Below, piece by piece: positions 56,722 to 64,000 of a stretch of DNA of 64,000 nucleotides. The stretch comes from Armigeres subalbatus. Its lineage: Eukaryota; Arthropoda; Insecta; Diptera; Culicidae. The position numbers and the translations under genes are program-made. The stretch covers positions 368,985,925-369,049,924 of the forward strand of contig NC_085141.1 in the NCBI RefSeq assembly GCF_024139115.2, written 5' to 3'. Below the pieces are notes generated by a model, which saw nothing but the letters and a program-made list of their open reading frames with translations, was not told where the DNA came from and did not search any database. Within the stretch, counting starts at the first letter, position 1; each line of letters opens with the position of its first letter.

Positions 56722-57772
56722 TGATATAAAAATATGACACAAACTCATCTACAGGTTTTACAATAGTTTCTAAGTCACACCTACCCGTGGTCACCCATTG
56801 CTCAAATGATAACTGATCAATATATTTTTCTTCAAACTCAGCGAATAAAGTATTTTCCAATGGAATGGATGAGGAACCTGGACAATCCGAGCAAGATCGT
56901 AGATAACAATTTGATGTTGTATTTTCACACAAAAGACTACCAGTTAACATTTTAATATCCTTTGTTAAATTGATTCTTTTCAAACTATGTAAAATAAGAT
57001 TAATATTCTCATGGGTTGTGCACACACACACATTATGTGTTCCTGAATTGGAAAGAAGCTTGCATTGCCTTGGCCGAAGGCTTGCAAATGAGGAAAAACC
57101 TACTTTAATATTATCGTGAATTTCCTTGAAACGTGTGTACGCTTCTTTCAAAGTCGTCATCATTAATCTTTTTGACCAGGCATAGCTCGACTTACTTCAT
57201 CATCTTCAAAATATTGAACTACTATTTCTTTTGTCTCATCTGTTAATGCAGTACTAGACCTAGTATTTTTGGTTGAAAGACAGTTATTCTTCAATTGTTT
57301 TGCCTCTTTTACTGTATTTCTATTGATTTTGAACTCATCAATGGCATCCTGAATAGACCACGAACTTGGCAGCATCGACAAAATCAATAATTTTTCTTTC
57401 CTTGTCGCGGCTGCATTCGAGAACCTTTCCTTCATATTTATAATTACCTCATCGTAGTCTGTATTTTCCACATCATCAGGTCCTAATTTGAAGAGGTTTC
57501 TTCGTACAGCTTCGTTTATTTCACGGTATTTTTCTCCGGGTAATAAATGTAGTCCATCTTACTCCATTTAATCGGAGTCACTTTTATCCCAGCTATGCCC
57601 TCGTTAAAGCGTTCGATGTTGACCTTTTGGATACACTCTTCTTCCGATTGATTTGTTGAAACAGATTTCGCTGATGGTACGGTGGCAAGGCTTTCAGCAC
57701 TTGATACTTCAGGCAATTCCTCAGTTGTTGTCGTTTTCGAACTTCCTGCGCTCTGCTCAACCGATGATATAC
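56654..57772 (-). pseudogene. Decayed DNA-transposon protein (superfamily uncertain)
   Basis: Three minus-strand frames line up: 57716-57516 (open upstream to 57773), 57471-57163 (ends MPGQKD) and 57163-56654 (with FASLRPRQCKLLSNSGTHNV and CVCTTHENINLIL). A single-base shift near 57540 separates the first two, and a stop plus missing codons separates the last two. The Cys/His-bearing SGTHNVCVCTTHEN segment and the CxDCPG-like part recall a widespread uncharacterised family carried by eukaryotic cut-and-paste transposons. I considered Sola but cannot confirm it. The upstream part is cut by the palindrome at 57773-57980. Confidence 0.6.
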
Positions 57773-57980
57773 TCGATTAAGTTGAAAACCGGAATACGGG
57801 ACTAGCGAAGTTGGATTTTTCTCGCAATCCGTACGTTAAACCTAACTTCGCTAGTGGCGCGCTAGTCTAATTAGGGTCTAATTAGACTAGCGCACTACTA
57901 GCGAAGTTAGGTTTAACGTACGGATTGCGAGAAAAATCCAACTTCGCTAGTCCCCCATTTCGGTTTTCAACTTGACTAGC
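57773..57980. mobile_element. Palindromic MITE inserted in the transposon gene
   Basis: Arms of about 100 bp begin AAGTTGAAAACCG, contain GACTAGCGAAGTTGGATTTT and TTTAACGTACGGATTGCGAG in opposite senses, and meet at CTAGTCTAATTA / GGGTC / TAATTAGACTAG (centre 57874-57878). GATATAC occurs on both sides (57766-57772 and 57981-57987), a 7-bp target duplication. Confidence 0.88.
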
Positions 57981-58148
57981 GATATACAGATTGCTCTTTT
58001 GTCAACGTTTAGACGTCAGGACGTGCAAATGCGTAAATTTGTATTCAATGTGGACATTGGAGCATAACCAGTCGCTTTCAGTTTATCTATGGTGCTTTCG
58101 GTGAGATTTCGTAACTCTTTTGAACACTTTTTTCCATCAAACGGCCTA

Positions 58149-58382
58149 CAGTATGGTCCATAAAAAAATGCGAAAACATGAAAATTATAGTTACGTAGTT
58201 TTATAATTGAGAGACTATGTTACATAGTGACAATTTTTTTCATTAATACATTCACTAGATACAAATGTTTTTTTCCGTGATACGTTTGCTTACACGCATA
58301 TATATTAATAGTAGAAATAACCCTTTAATGTACAAAAACATAAGTTAAAAAATATTTTCGCATTTTTTTATGGACCATACTG
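58149..58382. mobile_element. TA MITE with CAGTATGGTCCATAAAAAAA ends
   Basis: TA (58147-58148 and 58383-58384) flanks inverted ends of about 28 bp beginning CAGTATGGTCCATAAAAAAA then TGCGAAAA. The AT-rich centre has no frame. The ends are Tc1/mariner-like. Confidence 0.92.
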
Positions 58383-58671
58383 TACAACAGTTGAGAAAGC
58401 GGCTACCCATGTTGTTCGTTATATTCCAATAAACAAAATCACTTTTAAGTTTTTACTGACTAGTTTGGTGTCATTTGCTTGACTGAAAAAAAAAAAAACC
58501 ATAAGATCTTTAACAACCTTAGTGGTAGTATTATTTTTGCTTTTTCGTGAGCATTGTCATGGTATGCATTTGTTGTTGTTGAAGATACCCGTTTCCTCCC
58601 GATCATAAAGTCTATTCTCTAAGAGCAAGATTACCGGTGGTGAGTTTAAGCCGTTTGGCAGCGCAGTATCA

Positions 58672-58957
58672 CCTGTCATAAGACGAGTTTATACAATCCC
58701 ATTGAATTCCACCACTTAATTGTATCTTGACAGATACGTATTTCGACCTCAACAGTAAGGCCGTCTTCAGTGTCTCGTACTTGACTCGACTTGAGTCGAG
58801 TCAAGTACGAGACACTGAAGACGGCCTTACTGTTGAGGTCGAAATACGTATCTGTCAAGATACAATTAAGTGGTGGAATTTAATGGGATTGTATAAACTC
58901 GTCTTATGACAGGTGAAAACATTCCACTAAAAAGCTCAAAATAATTTTCTTATCAGT
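58672..58957. mobile_element. Copy E: near-perfect palindrome with 9-bp target duplication
   Basis: The left arm CCTGTCATAAGACGAGTTTA to ACTTGACTCGACTTGAG is followed head-to-head by its reverse complement, nearly perfect over about 120 bp per arm. The right arm extends a further 45 bp (ACATTCCACTAAAAAGCTC...TTTTCTTATCAGT). GCAGTATCA lies at both outer borders (58663-58671 and 58958-58966). The asymmetry plus a 9-bp duplication suggests a reverse-transcribed insertion with an inversion rather than a simple MITE. Confidence 0.85.
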
Positions 58958-58966
58958 GCAGTATCA

Positions 58967-59459
58967 TTACTTGACACTTTACCGGTCGCAACTAAACGCG
59001 CTGCTATAACAGTAGCGCGACTGACAGGTGACCAAATATGGTAGATAGATAAGATAAGAGCGCTGATGAACTATCAACTGTCAAACGTCACCGGTACGGA
59101 ATGCAGCAACCAAATTGAGAGCCGAAAATAGTGACCGATACGGAAACGAGTAACGAAACTAAAATGAAAGCGCTGCGCGGGTGATTAAAATGCTCGCGAC
59201 CGATAATGATGCTCTAAGAGGTATATTTTTTGCAGGTAAACTATAGACGTATACGTGTATATAAATCTTTGATTTTGCAGCTTTTGTCTTAAAAATAACA
59301 TTTCTGATATGTTTCTTATTATCAACAGGTTTCAAAACTATTAAAAGAATTTTTCGCCAGTCACGTACAATGAAAATTATGACATTATCAATACTTTTTA
59401 CCACAACACTGGATCGTGTATAAGTTTTTTATAGATGCTATGAATAATTAAATCAAAAT
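58967..59459. other. No recognised gene
   Basis: Sequence between copy E and the right inverted arm. It may be the 5' part of the decayed transposon, but no coding motif is visible. Confidence 0.3.
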
Positions 59460-59977
59460 ATCATGAAAACAACTTGTTTAAATCACGCAAAGCCCTTAAC
59501 AATAAAATTTGCATCAAACTGCAATTCTCGAAATAACTCACACGGAATTTTTTTTTTTTATCAAGTGTGAAAATTGTGAAATGTTTGAAATGTCATAACT
59601 TTTTTGTTTATTAGTTTACCATCACCAAATTTTTATGGTAGATAGCTAATATAATGGACCGTTTTTCCTAAAAAAATTACGTTCGTAAAAAGATAGGGTT
59701 TTGAGATATTTGAGTTTTTGTGACGAAAATGATATTTTTAAAGGTAAAAAAAATTTTTTTTTTACTGTGCATATTTTCTTAAGAACTATCATTTAGTTGT
59801 CTAACTTTGCTGAAAAAATCATAACAATCGAACATCCCGTTTTTGCTGTGCAGCTTTTAAATATTTTTGAACCATTTTCACATACACCCTTTTGAAAAGT
59901 TAGCCGTGACTCAATATGAAGATTTGATATCGAAAAATGACGATTTAGATGAAATTGGAAAACTGTGCAAAGTTTCA
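59460..59977. repeat. Right arm of the 516-bp inverted repeat
   Basis: The reverse complement of 56206-56721 with scattered substitutions and small indels. Its inner end reads, on plus, a segment matching the transposon protein's C-terminal codons (NHAKPLTIKFASNC, compared with THARPLTIKSASNC on the left) without the stop codon at the equivalent place. Confidence 0.88.
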
Positions 59978-60329
59978 GATATTTTCGAAATGGTCGCTCA
60001 GGATCGACTGGCATGCCTCCGTGGAATGCCTCATTTCTTTTACTTTTACCAACGATTTTTTTTGTGTGTAGGAGATTCCCTATTCTACAGGAATTTATCA
60101 TGAAATTTCAATCAATATTCCTGCAAGATATTTTTTTTTCTTTTTGAAAATCACTCAGCAGCTTGTAATAAAAATCCTCCAGGATTTGCTAAATGTTTTA
60201 TTTTTCGGAAAATCCTCGCAAATCCTCCTAATAATGCTCCAAAAGCAGTTTCCCCTGGAGATCGTCCGTAAATTCATCCAAGAGAGCTCTCTTAAAGTTA
60301 GTTAAAGGAGTTTCTTCCTAGTCCTTCAA

Positions 60330-61270
60330 GAGTCCAACAAGGAAAACTCAAGAAAATCCTCCAAAAATTTGCCCTGAAAATTCCCCAGGAGTTCCAAATA
60401 AAATTTCGGTTCTGCATAGAATTCCTTCAGATAATCCTGCAGAAATTATTCTTTCAGAAATTCTTCCGATTGATCCTTCAGGCATTCCTCCGAAAGTTAC
60501 TCCAGGAATTCCTCCGAAATTTTCTCCAGGAATGCCCCCGGAAGTTCCTTCAGGAATTCCTCCGAAAATTCCTCGCAGGTAATCCTGGCGGAGCTTCCGG
60601 ATGAATTTCTTAAGGAACTAATGGAGGAATTCCTGAAGGAACTTATGGAGGAATTTCTGAAGGAACTTAGGAACTCCCGGAGGAATTCTTTACGGAATCT
60701 CCGGAGAAATTGCTGGAGGAACTTCCAAAGAAATTCCTGAAGGATCTATCGGAAGAATTTTTGAAAGAACTTCCGGAGCGATTTCTGGAAGAGCTTCCGG
60801 AGGGATTCCTGAAAGATCTTCTGAATCTTCCGGACGAATTCCGTAAGGAACTCCAAAGGAATGCTTGGGGGAAATTAGAGAGGAATTTCTGAAGGAGCTT
60901 CAGAAAGTATTCCAGAAGGGTTATCTGAAAGAATTCTTGCAGGAATATGCATAATAATTCCTGGAGCAACTTCCAGAGAAAGTGCTCAAAATATTTCTAG
61001 AATAAATTTCACAATTCATCACGAATGAATTCCTTGAAAAAATTATATCTGAAAGATGTCACTGAGGTATTCCTGGAAGATATCACCAAGATAATTCAAG
61101 ATAGAATTACTGAAAGAATTTTTGGCTGAATTCCCGAAGGAAATCCTGGAGGAACGTATGGAGGTTTTTTTTTGAGAATTCTTGAGATTTTTTCGAAGAA
61201 CTACTTGAATATATTTACGTTCAAATCAAATACTCCCAAGGAGTTACTGGAAGAAATCTATAAGGAATTC
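60330..61270. repeat. Degenerate GGAATTCCTGAAGGAAC-type tract
   Basis: Decayed copies of the GGAATTCCT family, first in one sense (CCTCCGAAAGTTACTCCAGG near 60490) and then inverted (GGAGGAATTCCTGAAGGAAC near 60630-60780). The sense switches around 60580. Confidence 0.75.
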
Positions 61271-61544
61271 ATGAAAAAAAATTCAAATGAAGATGAATTT
61301 CATAAAGAATACTAGATATTATCTATTCGGTATTCCTCACATACACTTTTCTGACAATTCTTATCGGATTTTCTGTACGGGTTTCATCCACCGACCAAAT
61401 TTAGGACACACGCTGTGGAGAAAAACATCAATGAACTTCTGGATAACTTCCCAAAAAATTCCCAAAGATATTTGTATATTTATTCTAGACAACAGTACAT
61501 ACTGATTTAACTTCATATAAAATTACATACAAAGTACATGAAGA

Positions 61545-62855
61545 AGGCTTCCGCACCTCTTGAAAGGAGGCTTCTGAGCCTCTTGAAAGGAGGCTGAGCC
61601 TCTTGAAAGGAGGCTTCTGAGCCTCTTGAAAGGAGGCTTCTGAGCCTCTTGAAAGGAGGCCTGAGCCTCTTGAAAGGAGGCTTCTGAGCCTCTTGAAAGG
61701 AGGCTTCTGAGCCTCTTGAAAGGAGGCTCTGAGCCTCTTGAAAGGAGGCTTCTGAGCCTCTTGAAAGGAGGCCTGAGCCTCTTGAAAGGAGGCTTCTGAG
61801 CCTCTTGAAAGGAGGCTGGAGGCCTCTTGAAAGGAGGCTTCCAGGCCTCTTGAAAGGAGGCTCTGAGGCCTCTTGAAAGGAGGCTGGAGCCTCTTGAAAG
61901 GAGGCTTCTGAGCCTCTTGAAAGGAGGCTTGAGCCTCTTGAAAGGAGGCTTCTGAGCCTCTTGAAAGGAGGCTTCTGAGCCTCTCTTGAAAGGAGGCTTC
62001 TGAGCCTCTTGAAAGGAGGCTCTGAGCCTCTTGAAAGGAGGCTTCTGAGCCTCTTGAAAGGAGGCTCTGAGCCTCTTGAAAGGAGGCTTCTGAGCCTCTT
62101 GAAAGGAGGCTTCCTGAGCCTCTTGAAAGGAGGCCTGAGCCTCTTGAAAGGAGGCTTCTGAGCCTCTTGAAAGGAGGCTCTGAGGCCTCTTGAAAGGAGG
62201 CTCTGAGGCCTCTTGAAAGGAGGCTTCTGAGGCCTCTTGAAAGGAGGCTCTGAGCCTCTTGAAAGGAGGCTTCTGAGCCTCTTGAAAGGAGGCTTCTGAG
62301 CTCTTGAAAGGAGGCTTCTGAGCCTCTTGAAAGGAGGCTTCTGAGCTCTTGAAAGGAGGCTTCTGAGCCTTTGAAAGGAGGCTTCTGAGCCTCTTGAAAG
62401 GAGGCTTCTGAGCCTCTTGAAAGGAGGCTTCCAGGCCTCTTGAAAGGAGGCTCTGAGGCCTCTTGAAAGGAGGCCTGAGCCTCTTGAAAGGAGGCTTCTG
62501 AGCCTCTTGAAAGGAGGCTTCTGAGCCTCTTGAAAGGAGGCTTCCAGGCCTCTTGAAAGGAGGCTTCTGAGCCTCTTGAAAGGAGGCTTCTGAGCCTCTT
62601 GAAAGGAGGCTGGAGCCTCTTGAAAGGAGGCTGAGCCTCTTGAAAGGAGGCTTGAGCCTCTTGAAAGGAGGCTGAGCCTCTTGAAAGGAGGCTTTCGAGG
62701 CCTCTTGAAAGGAGGCTTGAGCCTCTTGAAAGGAGGCTGAGCCTCTTGAAAGGAGGCTTTCGAGCCTCTTGAAAGGAGGCTGAGCCTCTTGAAAGGAGGC
62801 TTCCGAGGCTCTTGAAAGGAGGCTTGAGGCTCTTGAAAGGAGGCTTCCGAGCCTT
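61545..62855. repeat. Variable 18-25 bp array, inverted relative of 42975-47860
   Basis: Units of the form GAGGCTTCTGAGCC + TCTTGAAAGGA repeat about 57 times; this is the reverse complement of the 43-48 kb unit. Unlike that array, unit length varies because of frequent short deletions and insertions between AGGAGGC and GCCTCTTG. Two long minus frames (449 and 478 codons, Ser/Leu/Phe/Gln/Ala-rich) reflect the repeat. Confidence 0.95.
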
Positions 62856-62869
62856 GACCCACGTATTCG

Positions 62870-63765
62870 ATTTGGTTTCGGATTTTTTTTTTATTTTATG
62901 CAAAATGTGAAATTCAATCATCTCTTATAAGGAGGGATAATCCCGAGACCATCCTTAAATATAGGAAACATGACCTCGAGTCATCACGAAAACATTGGCT
63001 TATATTTCTCGCTAACTGTCTTTTGGTAAAATGATCTTATAGATTGTAGGGGAAACTGGACACACATGATCCCCACTTTTTATTTCGGATGTTTCTCGAT
63101 GTAAAATGCTTATATTTATACGATTTAAGATGGACTTGATGAACAATTTAATTAGTTATTCAAAAACATCATCGGAAGAAATTATTTTTTCATGAAAGTT
63201 ATCAAAAAATCGGTTTTTCTAAAAGATAGAAAATTTGACATTTTCAAAACTTGCGGGAGACTTGATCCCCATATCGGGGGGAAATGATCCCATTATGAGC
63301 TGAACATATTTAGGTTCTTTCAAGTCTGATAAAAGACCAAATTGGTTTGTTTTTAATTCCTAACAACTATTTATAGTTTAACGAAAAAAAAGAATGGCAA
63401 AAATTCAAAATATTGTTGGTGTTAAGTAAGGCAAGTATTTTGGTTGTCCAATAGAGTAACAGTGACAATTTCCAACATAGTTGACATGCTGATGATTATT
63501 TATGCAATCAATCCACGCCACTGAAAGGCAGGGGTCGTACTACGACAACAATGATGTTTCCAAGAGAATCTCTCTGTGTGGCTGATACAGTTATGATACC
63601 AAAACTGGTTGATCGATACATAAATATTATATATATCGTTTTTGTTTTTAAATCTACTTATACTGTTTATAATTTTAAAAATTAGCCGTGCTTAAAAACC
63701 TTTCCCGCACTTAAAAACATATCCCAGTGTGCCTATTTCGGAATAAACCAAAAATCTAGATTGCT
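62870..63765. other. No recognised gene
   Basis: AT-rich sequence with TGATCCCC motifs at about 63068, 63255 and 63287. Nothing coding is supported. Confidence 0.35.
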
Positions 63766-64000
63766 TTGAGAATAGGTCGTATGTGCAAAAGAGAGATTCT
63801 CTTTGTTCACGCTCTCTTTCGCTAATAGATCAGCAAGTTTAGCATTTTCTGCTACAATTTCACTTTAGCACGCTAGACAAAGTTATTGTCTTTAGATATC
63901 TGCCAAAAAATCCAACATAAATTTGTGTATAGCTTTGTAATAATCGAAAGAGAATGTAACCGAAGAGAGGCTCTCTTTTGCACATACGACCTATTCTCAA
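63766..64000. mobile_element. MITE reaching the window edge
   Basis: The left end TTGAGAATAGGTCGTATGTG plus CAAAAGAGAG is matched by the inverted CTCTCTTTTGCACATACGAC plus CTATTCTCAA that ends exactly at 64000. The inverted ends are about 38 bp. The outer flank is outside the window, so the target duplication and true end cannot be checked. Confidence 0.85.

Noticed and set aside
58676..58909. Two identical 60-codon proteins encoded on opposite strands
   Set aside because: They are the same palindromic repeat read from each end; the similarity is a consequence of the inverted copy.
61485..62921. 449- and 478-codon minus frames
   Set aside because: Same repeat family in inverted orientation; the frames survive indels only because the units lack stops in most frames.
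1..64000. Endogenous viral insertions or LTR retrotransposons
   Set aside because: I looked for protease, integrase, gag-type zinc knuckles and RNA-virus polymerase or capsid motifs in the open frames and saw none.

Overview
This window looks like repeat-dominated, gene-poor nuclear DNA from a culicine mosquito, most likely Aedes; the species cannot be fixed from the sequence alone. The clues are several copies of a tRNA-derived SINE with a GAA-triplet tail (Feilai architecture, described from Aedes aegypti), broken LINEs of an RTE-like type, and a very high density of short inverted-repeat elements (MITEs) with TA, TTAA or 7-8 bp target-site duplications. I see no complete, recognisable host gene, no bacterial-style operon, no CRISPR array and no functional tRNA or rRNA gene. 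Three possible host exons are listed with low confidence: 12593-12779 (-), 20498-20718 (+, two exons) and 35248-35295 (+).

Layout. 1-6.1 kb: a SINE, a broken LINE reverse transcriptase on the minus strand, copies of a family with a palindromic relative at 58.7 kb, and two hAT-like non-autonomous elements. 8.16-11.63 kb: a tandem array of GGTTTGGATT (10 bp) with GGATTTGGATT (11 bp) edges. 12.6-16.6 kb: a candidate exon, a TTAA MITE, a deleted LINE 5' region and a full-length SINE. 18.68-20.44 kb: a 24-bp array built on GGAATTCCTCCG. 22.4-32.9 kb: nested transposons, including two larger elements with 8-bp duplications (24844-27445 and 30763-32747). 34.2-38.1 kb: minisatellites, a purine/pyrimidine strand switch and an inverted relative of the 24-bp array. 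39-42.7 kb: LINE scraps and a SINE. 43-47.9 kb: a second large array (23-bp, then 24-bp unit, GGCTC(A)GGAAGCCTCCTTTCAAGA split in the entries). 51.5-60 kb: several TA elements and a decayed DNA-transposon gene flanked by about 516-bp inverted arms. 61.5-62.9 kb: an inverted relative of the 43-48 kb array. The window ends inside or at the end of another MITE.

The long open reading frames of the window (up to about 1,180 codons) all lie in the tandem arrays, overlap one another on both strands and follow from stop-free repeat units; I do not treat them as genes. The main themes are repeated seeding of related satellites (each of the three array families has a second, smaller or decayed relative in the window), layered insertion of MITEs into MITEs and SINEs, and long perfect palindromes.
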